DNA of 64,000 bases, from assembly GCA_947095585.1 (NCBI GenBank), contig OX352763.1, forward strand, positions 100,419,908 to 100,483,907, given 5' to 3'. Shown here in pieces: positions 11,294 through 23,008 of the stretch (positions are counted from its first letter, which is position 1; each line of letters starts with the position of its first letter). The translations under genes were made by a program, and so were the position numbers. The notes below the pieces were generated by a model. The model saw nothing but the letters and a program-made list of their open reading frames with translations. It was not told the origin of the DNA and did no database searches. The DNA is from Nephrocerus scutellatus. Lineage: Eukaryota; Arthropoda; Insecta; Diptera; Pipunculidae.

Positions 11294-12456
11294 AAAAGTA
11301 ATTTCAACCCGATCGTAGCACATCTTGACGCGAATAAACGTGCGGTTCTAAGTTTATGTGAAACGCAGGCCTCTTATATGGGTACCCCAAATGATTTTCA
11401 ATGTCAGGGGTATTTTCGTGTCGACTGTTTGGTTCCTCATCGTGGGGTTATTTTATTTATACGAGAAGACATCAGTTTTAGTGTACCTTATTTTAATATT
11501 CCAAACAGTAATCCACTGTTCAATACGATATGGATTGAAATTGTAATTTCAAACCATTCGATATTTATTTGTTCCCTTTATCGTAGTCCTAATTTGTCAC
11601 CTGATGACACTAATATTGAGTTTAAATACTTATCAGACACAATAGACAAGATTTACCAATCATCACCAACATCAGAATTGGTAGTCTTGGGTGATTTTAA
11701 TGTCCACAATGATTCATGGTTGACCTATTCGAATGGTAGAGATCGATCAGGTGAAACCGCTGAACTATTTTCAAATGTTAATCTTTTCACCCAACTCGTT
11801 GATAAGCCAACTAGGTATCCCCATACTACTGGTCAATCACCTCACCTTTTAGATTTATTTCTTACAACTATGCCTGATAAATATTCAATTGATGTATCTG
11901 CTCCATTAGGTCTTTATGAACATGCTTTGATAGTAGCCAAATTTTCAATATCACCAGCCCTTATAGAGACTACAAGTAAAAGGCTACTCTGGCACTATAA
12001 AAATGCTAACTGGGAGCTCCTGAACCAATTTTATAGCTCTTTTGATTGGTCAACCTGTTTTTTCAGCAATAATGCTAATGAAGCATCAGAACTTATCACG
12101 TCAACCATTTTGCTAGGAATGAAAAATTGCATTCCTTCATCATTTAAAAAGAAAAATACTCATAAAAATAAATGGTTTAACGAACATTGCAGGTCAGCAG
12201 TCGCGTGTAAAAAAGCAGCCCATTTGGACTACGTTAATTGCACTTCTGAAGAAAACCTTGTAAAGTTTCGAATAGCTAGAAATAGATCAAACGCTATATT
12301 GAAAAGGTCCAAAATAATATATGACCTTAAGATTCGAGATAGCATGCGAAAAATTTTGGATTTTGATTCAAACAGTCGAAGCTTTTGGTCGTTTGCAGCA
12401 TTGGTTAAAAGAAACTTTGCAGACAATACTTCGTCTATTCCTTCTTTATTTCATAT
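11294..12456 (+). pseudogene. LINE endonuclease (APE-type) domain, 5' truncated
   Basis: Apurinic/apyrimidinic-type endonuclease that would nick the target DNA. Reading continues upstream of the Met at 11378 with NFNPIVAHLDANKRAVLSLC, so that Met is internal; CET there matches the usual catalytic Glu box (SET). Later landmarks: GVILFIRED, the box GDFNVHNDSW near 11690, LLDLFLT near 11850, and GLYEHALIVA near 11910. The last is normally SDH, so the Asp next to the catalytic His is Glu here. After about residue 240 comes the linker (KNKWFNEHCR, SRSFWSFAALVKR). The frame shifts at about 12450 into the reverse transcriptase. Confidence 0.85.
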
Positions 12457-14142
12457 AATGGTATTCATTATAGAACTGATATTGAGAAAGCTAATCTCTT
12501 AGCTTCTCATTTCGCTGGTGCGTCTTCTCTTCCTTTAACTAACCAAAGCCCCCCAATTCTCCCGAATCTAGGCCCAGGTATGTCTAAAATCTATTTTCGG
12601 AAATGGGTTGTTTCAAAGATTCTAAAAGAACTTGACCACAATAAAGCGACTGGCCGCGACGGTATTCCGCCATTAGTATTGAAAAGTTGTCATCTTACTT
12701 TGGCAAAACCGCTTAGCAAATTGTTTCATCTCTCAATGAAGACAGGTGTTTTTCCATCATTTTGGAAAATAGCAAATATTTAACCCGTTCCGAAAAAAGG
12801 TGATAAATCGGCACCTACGAACTACCGACCTATTGCTTTGTTGTCGGTTCTATCGAAGGTAATGGAATCTATCGTTAATTTCAGACTAATGAACTATCTG
12901 GATTCGAATGTTCTTTTATCCGATGTGCAGTATGGATTTCGTAAAAATCGATCTTCAGTAGAACTAATGACGTGTATGACTCATTGTTTGGAGCAAAGCT
13001 TTGAAAACCTAGGTGAATCAAGCGTTGTTTCCTTAGATATTGCTAAAGCTTTTGATAGAGTATGGCATGATTGTCTTATTAATAAGATTCGTGCGCTGAA
13101 TTTACACTCCTCTCTCATTACATGGATTGAGAATTATTTATGGAACCGTAAAACAAAAGTTGTATTAAATGGTATATCTTCAGATTCACATGGGATCAAT
13201 GCTGGTGTGCCTCAAGGATCATCCTTGTCTCCCACGCTTTTCTTGATATATATCAACGACCTGTTGTCTTCTACAACCTGTGATATCCATTCATTTGCTG
13301 ATGATACAACACTATCGGCCTCCATTGAGTTTGACAATCAAAAAGAATGCAATTCTCGCTTGAATGGTTCGCGTGAATTAATGAATTTGACTATTCTGTC
13401 TAATATTCAAATCATTCTTGATTGGGGCATTTCTAACAGAGTAGAATTTAACCCAAATAAATTCCAGTCTTGCCTTTTTTCTCAGAAGACAACTCAACAT
13501 TATGTTCCTCCTGTTATTAATGGTACCTCTATTGCGAGATCTGATTCACTTAAGTTGTTAGGTTTAAAAGTATCAAGTGATCTTTCCTGGAAAGAACATA
13601 TTTATGAAATTTCAAAAAGAGCTAGCCAATGTTTAGGCTTCATAAGACGTTGTAACTTCTACTTCACTCCCTCTGAAGTGTTAAGATTATATAAATCTTA
13701 TGTTAGACCAATTTTAGAATTTAATTCATATGTGTGGGGTGGTGCTCCACGATCGCATTTGGTTCATCTTGATGGTGTTCAGAATAGAGTTATCCGTTTG
13801 ATAAACGATGTAACCATTACTTCGTCTCTTGATACTTTGGAGCACAGACGAAATGTAGGAGCTTTATCTGTTTTCTATAAATTTTACAACGGTAAATGTT
13901 CTTTAGAAACCCGTTCTCTAGTTCCTAGGCCTTTTCTCAGTAACGTAAACACTCGTTTAAGGTGCAATCAACATAGATTTGCCTTAAAACTTTTTTCATG
14001 TAGAACCCAACACTTTAAATCCTCCTTTTTTCCGAGAGTCTCTTCGATGTGGAATCAATTGGTCGAACACGTGTTTCCAGAATCTTATAATCTGCAGGCG
14101 TTCAAATTAGCCGTTAACAACTTCTTGAAGGATGATGGTTAA
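12457..14142 (+). pseudogene. LINE reverse transcriptase
   Basis: Reverse transcriptase of the same element, in one frame from about 12457. Visible motifs in order: LDHNKATGRDGIPPLVLKS near 12630, an in-frame TAA at 12781, PTNYRPIALLSVLSKVMESI near 12815, QYGFRKNRSS near 12930, VVSLDIAKAFDRVWHD near 13025, GVPQGSSLSPTLFLIYINDL near 13205, and the catalytic box FADD at 13294-13305. The thumb and C-terminal part (LGLKVSSDLSWKEHI, VRPILEFNSYVWGG, LEHRRNVGALSVF) follows, and the ORF ends at 14142. Apart from the stop the domain looks intact, so the insertion is relatively young. Confidence 0.9.
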
Positions 14143-14537
14143 AGTATTCATAAGTTGTTTCTTAATATATAAAAAAAAAAAACAATAAACTGTTTATCAG
14201 TATTTTTTAAATTATTTTTATAATTTGTAATATTTTCTTGGTCAAGGTTTTTTGTAGTTTTCCCTGACCATGATTCATTGATAAAAGTATTTGGACTCGC
14301 GTCGTTCTAAATTCGTGTTCGTTTTTCGTATTGCTTTTCCAATGAATCAGGGAGAATTCTGAGAAAATAAATTGAAACCGGCTACAAACGTGAGGAATGT
14401 GATATATTGTAAATCACATTCTTTAGATTTTTATTGTATTTTGAATTTAATAAAGGGGTTAGCCCAACTTATTGCCGTGACGTAAGTCATTCAGAGAGTC
14501 ATCCCTTGGCAAAAAGTCTCTATATAAAAAAAAAAAA

Positions 14538-16034
14538 TTAAAGAAATGCTGAACTAAATAAATAAATACCTATTTTTTGAAATTTTATTCAAAACAAAAA
14601 CTTACTTTACTTTACATTTTTTAGAGTAGTAATTATATATTGGGACCCAAGTGAAAAAAGTTAATTCCGTCATTTTTGACGGGTACTCACTAGATTTTAA
14701 TATTTTATTAGATTTAACGTGAGATACAGTTTTATTGCTTCCTTATTTGCTTAACTTCCGAATTTAGATATTCATCAATCTAAAGCAAATTCCATTAAAT
14801 CAACTCACGCCTTCTTTAATAAAGATGTTGTTGCGATCACTTATTCGATATAGAATTGTACCGAACTATACAAGTAGTGCTTTTTATCGAACTCTGAAAT
14901 CACACAAGAGGTTCGCTTTAAAGACGAAATTGAATCTCAAATCCATCGTTTATCGCTCCTATTTATTCCTGCACTTTTTGTTTTAATGAACTCGTATTTC
15001 TCATTTCTCGTGCATCACTTTTATAGACATACGACGAGCGCAAAGAGCTGACCCGAAACAGAAGCCATGATGTAAACAAATACCCCACCATGCGAAAAGT
15101 GCTTTCTGCGTCCGATAATTAAATTTCTCGCCATTAAATGGTCTATTTGCATCGTATAATTAGCCTGCTGCACCTTGAATGCTGAGAGCTCAAACGAAGG
15201 AATAAAGGAGTTTTATAGAGGACGTCGCATGTCACAGTCGCTTTGCGTTGGAAAAGTTTTTTGAGCTCCAATGCATGCGTCGTTCTGTTGTCGAAAGGAG
15301 GATGATTTTAGGTTTCGTTTTCACCATTGCATTTGCATAGAATTGGAAATGCAACGACTATGGTAATTTCGAGCGTGAAAGAAATTCTTTGAAATGTGAT
15401 GGCTAAGTTGGGTCGAAAGGTTATTTGGCAATTTGAGTCCAAAAATTGTTAGAAAAATATAATTAGGTTGATACTTGCGTCGCTTAATAGGAGTGGAGAG
15501 GGTAATGTTGCGTCATCAAAATTAAAGTGAGAAATTGTAGGAATTAAAAGGCTAAGGTTGCGATATCCGACTTAAAGTGAGAAATGGTTTTTACTGAACA
15601 TATCACATTGATACTATATTGCCAGTATGTCCTGGACAACCACGGTCTCTCAAATTTAAAATTGTTCTTAGTATTTCTGGATGGAGTGTTCGCGCTATTC
15701 GATTTCCATGTATGTTGATATTTGATAGCTCGTACCACAGCGAACGCGGCTTCATTCTGGTCAGGCCAGTTGTAAAAGAGCTCCTGGATTTCGTGCATAG
15801 TTTCGGCTGATGATTTTTTCATTTAGTCTTACCTGGAAAAACTCAAGATATCGATTGCCATTTGGGATAATTAATTCTGGAGTTGTCGAATCGGGGAGTA
15901 ACACTGATCTGGTGAAATAGCTCTTCCGGTATAGTTATCGGGGGTAAACATTGATAACCACAGTCACGTTCTCTGAAGGTCTTTAATCAGATGCACTCAC
16001 AGCAGACACAACTCAGGGGTATTTTACAAAACTT
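14538..16034. other. No gene firmly recognised
   Basis: The region contains opposed open frames at 15544-15822 and 15619-15810 that have no motif I can name. The rest is AT-rich. Confidence 0.4.
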
Positions 16035-16150
16035 GATGACCTTACGTTTATCTCTACGTGACTGAACAAAAAAAAAATCCTCCGGTTTAGATAAAATTTC
16101 TAACATCGTCTTAGAACATTTTCCATCCTGCTTCATCAGTCATGCTGCGT
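16035..16150 (+). mobile_element. Short LINE reverse transcriptase fragment
   Basis: The plus strand reads KKKSSGLDKISNIVLEHFPS, which resembles the first conserved reverse transcriptase motif (K-S/P-G-x-D-x-I-x-N-x-x-L-K) of CR1/Daphne-type LINEs. Too short for family assignment. Confidence 0.5.
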
Positions 16151-16299
16151 CTTTTTTATAAAAACCAAACACAAACCGAAGTCCAAATTTAGGCTTAAGA
16201 CGATTCCGAGTCTGAAATCGCGTATTTTCGACGATTTAAACAAACTTTTTAATTCACAAAATCAAGACGAAAGCACCCACGAGTTTACTTTTTTGAGAG

Positions 16300-16860
16300 A
16301 GGGCTGGACAAGTACAGAGAAGATGGATAATGGTCTCCCCTCCTCCTCATCATTCATTCGGGAAGACTCCAAGTCTTGCTACATGCTTGCCTATGAGACA
16401 GTGTCCAGTGATAACACCTACAATAGCCTCGACGTGCAATCTTTTTTGAGTTATCAAACATTTGGAACGTTTCGGATCAGCTTGGGCCAGACCTGTTTAA
16501 TCGCTATGCAAGTTGTACCGTTTGACCACCTACGGTTAGTTTTTTCATTAGCATCCTACTTTGACATGAGTTTGTATGTAGCGATTGGTATGCCTATAGA
16601 ACCATATTCAGTTAAGATGGGTAGTTTTGTTCCTTGTTTGGTGAGTTCGTCACCCATACAGTTACTCGGAATATATATGTGCTCCGGCATCCAACACAGG
16701 TGGATATTGAACTGCTCCGCCATCTCCATTTTATAGAAGGAGGGTTAATAAGTGGAACATTATATTTCCTGGTGAATAGGACAATATTGGTTTTGCGAGG
16801 ATTTACCCCTAAACCTCAGCGATCTGTCCAGAGAGTAAGCTTGTTAAGAGCTTCTACAAA
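16300..16860 (-). mobile_element. RNase H-bearing LINE fragment, rearranged
   Basis: Reading the minus strand from 16860: a piece with a motif like PGNIMFHLLTLLL in one frame (the region equivalent to FTRKYKVPHINPLS in the copy at 6035-7570). Then a jump into RNase H and C-terminal sequence (equivalents of GNCMTDELAKQGTTLPIL, KRSKCLI and TGHCLIGKHVARLGVF). The order shows an internal deletion of the thumb and early RNase H region. It stops exactly where the duplicated BEN unit (copy A) begins, at 16861. Confidence 0.75.
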
Positions 16861-17332
16861 ACGTTGTCAATGTACCGATTGTACCCAACTGAACTGAGAA
16901 ATTTGAACCAATGCAATGCAGAATGTAGAGCCAAAAACATTCAATAACAAAAGTTTTTCATATTCGCTTGTAAAGTTTTATTTTAAAATTGTCATAATGT
17001 ATTAATAAATTCACTTTTTACACTTAATTTTATGTACATAATACATAATTATATTTTATATGTTTAAAACAATAACATTCACTAATACTATGGTAGCTGT
17101 ACATAAAAAATTATCAAAATGTTACATGAAATATTTTTTTAATTTAAGGTTTTTTTTTGTTTTGTTAAAGAAATGTTTTTTAAGCTTAAAATTAACTATA
17201 CTTACTTTTTGTGAAAAACAGAAAGGAATTATATATAAAAAGAGTGATCACTAACATAAAATAATTATATACATAAAATGAAAACTTTCCATTACATGGA
17301 ACTTATTATAAACACTCATTTCTAGATCGTCA

Positions 17333-18094
17333 TCAAATCTCAATTTCATGCGTGGTGACTATACCTTCTGTCGGGCTTGCCAGCTTGTTCGATAGTCGTT
17401 TGTATTTTTTGGCAGTATCCGCACATTTGGTTGTTATCGAAGTACGTACTTCCCGAACTGTTGCATTGCATTTCACTTGGACAATGTAAATTATATCAGC
17501 AGTTCGCAGGGGATCCAGTTGATTCTTTGGTGGTCGTTCGCGTCCATGAAATGCAGGCGATGGCTTTCCTGTAAGTGAGTGGCTGGCGAGAGTGGCATTG
17601 TCAAAAATGAGCGTAAGAAGTCTTCTGGTGGCCGAGGGAGCGGATGTCCAAAGAATTCCATCGAAATCCCTAGCCAAGACTCTCGTTCCATTCGGTCCAA
17701 TTATAACAAATGATGGATCAGCTTCAACTCTTTTAGGATATTCCTGATCATCGATATAATCATCACTACTTGTTGTCGTAGGAGTTTCATTGCCAATATC
17801 AATTTTAAACTTTTTTTCACTTTGTCCGTTTTCACAATACTCTTGCAGTATTTTTCGTTTCAGACTATCTTGGGCGTGCTTTGCAGCAAGTGCATTGACA
17901 TCGAGGTGAACGTTTTCTTTTTGCGGATATTGCGAAAACACTTTTCCCAAAACGTCGTCCAAATTTACGAAGAGATTTTTGTATTTCTTATGACTGTCAC
18001 AAATACCGAATATTCTCCTTTGAAAAGCATCACCCGTCGAAGGGTTATTTTCTTCATTAACTAAACTTGTATATTCCATATGGTCGTGTGCCAT
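17333..18094 (-). CDS. BEN-domain protein, copy A
   Basis: Intronless ORF for a probable nuclear DNA-binding protein of 253 residues if translated from the Met at 18092-18094. The frame is open up to a Met at 18194-18196 (287 residues), but I prefer the later start: its context is caaaATGG, which fits the insect consensus, and the first 34 residues are just hydrophobic 5' leader. On the 287 numbering, residues 163-266 form a BEN domain: FVIIGPNGTRVLARDF, LASHSLTGKPSPAF near 203-216, and VREVRTSITTKCAD near 247-260. The preceding part is charged (KRKILQEYCENG, SEKKFKIDIG) with a Ser/Thr/Asp patch at 139-150. BEN-only proteins of this layout (Drosophila Elba1/2, Insensitive) bind DNA as repressors or insulators; that role is inferred from the family. 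Differs from copy B by two residues (E49, L230). Confidence 0.85.
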   Translation of the reverse strand: MAHDHMEYTSLVNEENNPSTGDAFQRRIFGICDSHKKYKNLFVNLDDVLGKVFSQYPQKENVHLDVNALAAKHAQDSLKRKILQEYCENGQSEKKFKIDIGNETPTTTSSDDYIDDQEYPKRVEADPSFVIIGPNGTRVLARDFDGILWTSAPSATRRLLTLIFDNATLASHSLTGKPSPAFHGRERPPKNQLDPLRTADIIYIVQVKCNATVREVRTSITTKCADTAKKYKRLSNKLASPTEGIVTTHEIEI

Positions 18095-18360
18095 TTTGTA
18101 TGTTTTGATAACGAGTATTGCAATTGTCAAGTTTAATAATAGGCGAGTGCGACAATAACTAACGAAACTTATCGAAGGTGGTAACAACAATAACACAAAA
18201 CAATAGCAAACACGAAACGAGTACGGCTCTTAACGATATCACAATACTTTTATTGAGTATGACACTTAGCGAGAGTAACAATTTAAAAAATTTAATTTAT
18301 TTTAACAAACTTGACAGCGAATGACAAAGTAACCTGTTGACTCTCTTATAAGCGAGGTAG

Positions 18361-18398
18361 GACTGATGTGTTATCCGAAAATCCTATCGCCTTTTATA
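18361..18398 (-). promoter_or_regulatory. Core promoter of BEN gene copy A (TATA + Inr)
   Basis: On the minus strand TATAAAAGGC spans 18398-18389 and is followed by TCAGTC at 18366-18361, an exact match to the arthropod initiator, with the A at 18364. The distance of 34 nt is slightly longer than ideal. It would give a 5' leader of about 270 nt to the preferred Met. The arrangement is unchanged in copy B. Confidence 0.55.
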
Positions 18399-19739
18399 CG
18401 TGTGAGAAATATTGACCTAAAGTCATTTTCTCTCAATTATACCTGAGGTATGAGGAGTGTCGCAGCGTCGCAGGTACCGCTTGAAAGTAAGAACCGTGCC
18501 TAATGCACGCAAGTATATCTCTTGCTTATTGCAAGTGTGAACGCATTCCCTTTTCTATTGCTACATGAGACTTTTAATTATATTTTATTGGACTGAATAC
18601 CTGTCAATGGATCAGTATGCTTGCAAATACCCAACTAATGACTTCAAAATATGAGGTATGCTTCTATTAGGTTATCGGTATTTGGCAACACAGACAGATT
18701 AATAATTTGCTAATTGATTACGCCATGTAAAAACTAGAAAAATATTAACAACGTGTTGGTATTTTAATGAAATACCTTTATTTTTTAAAGCAATTACCGA
18801 AGGTTAGCTCATAAACAATTACAACAAACATGTATGTTATGTTTGACAATTGTTTTGAAATCGTATCGCATTGGAGTATTGTCGTACTCTTCGCGAAACA
18901 TGATCTTAACCATGGCGGTGAAGAGTTATTTATTGCTGTTGGTTTTTTGTTAAAAATTTTGTCAACCTCATAATAACTCATTTCGTAATTTTATTTAATT
19001 TTCTATATTACCTTAGCATCCGGATGTGATTGATTGTGGCAAAATTTTGTGATAAGATTTTCATAATCTTCTTTTATTTATTTAAACTTTGCACACATGT
19101 GTATATCCGATGACAAAACTTTCTGTAAAAATTTGGTAGTGATCGGGCATAATAGGACCGAGGGCCTCACATATAATTGTTTTCTAATTCAACCATATTT
19201 TGTTTAAACATTGCCCACATTTTAAAATTTTTAAAGGTTACTACTGCCAGCTACTTGGCATTGATATTCAATTTCAAAAAATTAAAAAAAAAACCACACG
19301 AAAGGTTGGTCCACAATAATCTAAGACTGTATGTTTCAGTATAACTTGCTATATAAGTATTACCAGATAATTTTCTTCTGTCAAGATTTTAGGGTAATTG
19401 AGGGTTTAATAAATCGAGAATTTAAATCAGATTTTTCTAAAATTAGCTTAATTAAACATTTAATAAAATCTAAACAATCCTCTTGTAATAGTTTGACCTC
19501 TTTTTCTTGTTTCGTTATGCCAAATTATGCATAGACTAGTTTTCTAAAATATTTTCTAAGTGGACTTGTCAAGGCATGTGATTATTATCTTGGTACAAGA
19601 AGGAAGCATTGGAAAATTCTTCAAACTTAGTTTATTTTCGTTTCGTTTTTTCGTCGACTTTTGTTATTTAGTTAGTCACCACGAAAGACAATAATATATA
19701 GCCTATGTTCACCCTGTCTATTCTAAATATTGGTAAAAA

Positions 19740-20639
19740 AGTTTTTGAAATCGGTCCAGGAGTTTCAAAGATTATCTCCTACACACAAACCAACTTTATA
19801 ATATAAGCAAAAACCTTGCCCTTTTTCAATATTCGACAATGCCCTTAGTTTTTCTTTTCTTTTGCTGCAAATAGGTCGCTCAATTTGTTTCAAATTACCG
19901 GGCAATTTATTATCCCAATAGACACAATTATACAACAAGGACACTGACAGTAGTTTGGTAACTCACTTTGAAAAGGCGACAGATCCATAGTTAACTTTGC
20001 GATGCAATGTAATTCATTATTCCAAAACGGCAGAAGAAAAACCGCGCTGTGAAGGTCCTATGAATAACAAGGAGATACAGGACCTACGAAAAAGAACCAA
20101 ATGTATTCTAACTTTTTACGCTTAGAGGCAGGAAGACTAACTTTTTAAGACCACAATTTAATGATTAATAGTTAGGCTAGATTGGTAAACACAGGATCGC
20201 TCTACGTACCACCAACCATTGTTTGGTAATCCTAACCATTTTTGGCCTCCAACTAACAGTGTTAATGCCTAATTTGATTTTAAAATCTGCAGACGCGCAT
20301 TATGCGTAGACAGTATTCCCTTCTATTCTCTGTGGCAATGATCCAATTCGCAATTGCCGATGACTACGTCCTCATCTACGTATATCGATAAGGATTTAAC
20401 TTCGATGAGAATCAAAGCACAGTTAAGAATAAACTTTGATCGAGGGGAACGAGGGTGACAATAATGACGAATATGTTTCGCAATTGAGGGGTCATGGAAT
20501 GAACAGATGCCTCTGAAAAGTCTTGTCCAAGTGTTGGACAAAATCGCTGGGCATGGCAATGTAGGACCATGGATTAGGTGAGGGAGCATTTTCACATCAC
20601 ATCACATTTTCAAGTATGTATCTACATGGAGCAAATAAT
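19740..20639. other. Start of the insertion in copy A, no gene recognised
   Basis: First part of the segment (19740-24196) absent from copy B. AT-rich. The start (gaaatcggtccaggagtttc) has the look of insect dispersed-repeat ends, but I cannot name it. Confidence 0.4.
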
Positions 20640-21595
20640 ACGATGGGCTGTCATAAGCTTCCGGCCCTATAAATCGGCAGGTGTGGACGGACGGGGTAAT
20701 CCCTGTAGTCATGCAAGCTGGATTAGATAACCTCATTCCACATCTCTTAAGACTATTTAGAAGTAGCCTAGCACTCGGGTATATACCGACAAGTTGGAGA
20801 ATGGCAAGGGTGGTATTCCTACCTAAAGTATGGAAGGAAGATCCCACGCATCCAAAGTCCTACAGACTAATAAGCCTAACATCGTTCGTTTTTAAGACTA
20901 TCGAAAGGTTATCGACAATTATATAAGGTCGAAAGTACTGGAAAGAGCTCGAGTCAGCATGCATACAGAGCGGGCAGAGCGGAGACAGCACTGTGGGAGT
21001 TGTCGGGAAGTATAGAGGGGTTTCTTGGCACATAGGACGTAGGCACTATGCGCATTACTTGATATCGAAGGAACATTCGATAACGCTTCCCATGGGGCAA
21101 TAATAATTGATCTGGAGAGAAAAAATATAGACAGTACAATAACTAAATGGTTGTGCGAGATGCTGGGCCCAAGAACAGCGGAGACTATAGTCAGTGATAA
21201 AAACATTATGGTCACTACCAGAGAATGCCCACAAGGGGGGTACTGTCACCCATTTTGTGGAGCATCCTTGTAGATGAAATACTTCAGCGACTAGCTGAAG
21301 CAGTAATTTATGCCAAGGCTACGCAGACAATTTAGTAACCGTTGCAAGAGGAAAATTCGAGGAAGTGCTCTGTGACATACTCCAAAACAGATTAAATATC
21401 ACGAGTAGATGGTGCCAAGAAGTGGAACTCAGGGTAAGCCCAATTAAGACCACAATGGTTCCCTTTACCACTAAAAGATAGCTGGGGCGTATGCACCCCT
21501 TACCCTTTATGGAGAAGAGATTGCTATCAGCAAAGAGGTTAAATACCTTGGATAGCAGACTACCATGGGACAAACACCAGAAAGCAGTACTAAAA
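20640..21595 (+). mobile_element. LOA/I-like LINE reverse transcriptase remnant
   Basis: The plus strand shows, through frameshifts, KSAGVDG near 20670, LIPHLLRLFRSSLALGYIPT near 20725, WRMARVVFLPKVWKEDPTHP near 20800, LLDIEGTFDNASHGAII near 21057, ECPQGG then LSPILW near 21225, YADN near 21325 in place of the catalytic YADD, and a thumb start TLDSRLPWDKHQKAVLKK near 21550. The catalytic second Asp is changed to Asn and several stops occur. The endonuclease and RNase H domains are missing. Confidence 0.8.
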
Positions 21596-21607
21596 AAAGA
21601 TTGCGCG

Positions 21608-21945
21608 GTTGAAGTGAAACTTTTTCGACGTTGTTGCCGATATTACGATTAATAGTGAGATGAGCTGACGATGAGAAATGGCTTAGTTCCAAAAAGACCC
21701 TATTGGCCAGATCCCAGAATTTCCATAGGAGCTGTGGCCGTAGTAATATATGTATTTATATATAAATAGTTATATTTGTAGTTATATACATCTATAGTTA
21801 CATACATGTAAAATATAACTATAGAAAACGAGGCATAAATTAACAAAAGTGAACAACAGAGCAATGTGTACAACAGAGTAGATTATTACCTGTAACGCTG
21901 TGAAAATTGTTGCCCTCTCCGTAAAAAAGTTTCACTTCAAAAAAT
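21608..21945. mobile_element. Possible short inverted-repeat element (MITE-like)
   Basis: tgaagtgaaacttttt near 21609 and its reverse complement near 21925-21941 (aaaaagtttcacttca) bracket about 330 bp that has no coding motif and an AT-rich middle with a TATATA/ATAACTATA-rich stretch at 21740-21830. No clear target duplication was found. Confidence 0.35.
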
Positions 21946-21975
21946 CAAAAAGAGCACTCATGGTATACACAACTT

Positions 21976-22995
21976 CACTTGTGTCCTACATTCCCTTGTG
22001 GATCCTAAGGCCTCTACTAAGCCTACGCGCCATTGCGTGCGGTTTCTGGCAATGAGCTTCATCTCTCTCCAACTCTTTCCCAATCACCGTGACTCCTCCT
22101 CAACTGCGCCATGTATTTCTCGGACGACCCGTTCTTCTACCATCCTGAGATAACGGGTTCCATTGCATTGCGTAGTTTGCTATGGAACTGCCGACTTTTC
22201 GGAGTGTATGACCAATCCACAGCCACTTCCTTCGTTGGATGGTTGTGCCTATTGGTTCCTGATGTTCGTTAGAGACACGGTCACGGCCAGAAAACCCATA
22301 AGATGTTCCGTAGGTACCTATTTTCGAACGTTTGTAATCTTTTTGTGATATTAGCGGTCACCTTCCAGTTACTGCTTGGTGTTTAAGCTGATCGCATTGC
22401 TTCGCCATATCATGGAAATCATTCCAAACACCGATTTTTCTTTGCCGATTTGGTTGACAATGTCCTGTTCGGTTCCACCTTCGGTCGAGACAATATTCCC
22501 AAGTTATTGGAATTGGTCCAGCAATGTTACTTGAGTTACTGAATTAGTTGATGATTTTTGTTTTAGCAGTATTAATCTTCAAACCCGCAACATTTGCCTC
22601 CCTCTCCACATTTTTGTCATTTGGTGAAGAGAGTAAACAAACGTCGTCAACGTAATCCAGATGTTTGAGTTGAGATATAAGATTCCAACGAATTCCTCCG
22701 TTTCCAGTAGATAAAGCTGCCTCAAGTACATCGCTAATCACCAACAAAAAAAGTATCGGCGATAGAATGCAACCTTGTCGTAGCCCACTTAGGATCTCGA
22801 ATTCCTCTGACAGCTTTCATCTATGCAGCACATGACATTTAGAGCCATCATAGGTTGCTTAAATAATAGCTATTGGTTTATCGGGTATACCTCTCCTGCG
22901 CAAGGCGAGCCAGATAAACTGTCTGTTGACACTGTCAAACGCCTTCTCAAAATCGATGAACAGCAGATGCAGTGGTGACCGGAATTCAACGCACT
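21976..22995 (-). mobile_element. RTE-like LINE, 3' third
   Basis: Minus strand in order: reverse transcriptase block LLFIDFEKAFDSVNRQFIW (about 22975-22915), RRRGIPDK, a GLRQGCILSPILFLL block near 22775, the catalytic box YVDD (22650s; usual YADD), GLKINTAKTKIIN near 22560, then the C-terminal region with PRNTWRR-like sequence near 22110 and the 3' end near 21976. Several frameshifts occur. It is truncated at 22995, directly against a mariner fragment. Same family as 10365-10862. Confidence 0.85.
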
Positions 22996-23008
22996 GTACA
23001 ATAATAAT

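Larger units (their letters stand above)
11294..14537 (+). mobile_element. CR1/Jockey-type LINE, nearly complete ORF2
   Basis: Best-preserved retrotransposon in the window. It starts inside the endonuclease, runs through the reverse transcriptase, and has a 3' UTR that ends in an A-rich run at about 14527-14537. Only two lesions break the reading frame: a frameshift at about 12450 and one TAA at 12781-12783. It is 5'-truncated (no ORF1 and no start of the endonuclease). I could not find a convincing target-site duplication. Confidence 0.85.
16861..19735. repeat. BEN-gene unit, copy A, first part
   Basis: Nearly identical in stretches to 31273-34215. The left end is shared (acgttgtcaatgtacc in both). 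The identity runs through the BEN ORF and its promoter, then continues with more substitutions and indels to taaatattggtaaaa at about 19735. There copy A departs into 4.4 kb of unrelated elements. Flanks outside the unit differ between copies. Confidence 0.9.

Noticed and set aside
16293..16736. 147-codon plus-strand ORF
   Set aside because: It is the antisense of a LINE RNase H fragment on the minus strand.
17333..18196. Signal peptide or membrane anchor on the BEN protein (MLLLLPPSISFVSYC start)
   Set aside because: The Met at residue 35 has a much better start context, and BEN proteins are nuclear. The hydrophobic stretch is more likely 5' leader.
18778..18981. 67-codon minus-strand ORF upstream of BEN copy A, also present in copy B (33242-33445)
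   Set aside because: The two versions differ at five of 67 residues, much more than the BEN ORFs, and there is no known motif. Shared presence is explained by the duplication.
20602..20847. 81-codon minus-strand ORF
   Set aside because: Antisense of the LINE reverse transcriptase that reads on the plus strand.
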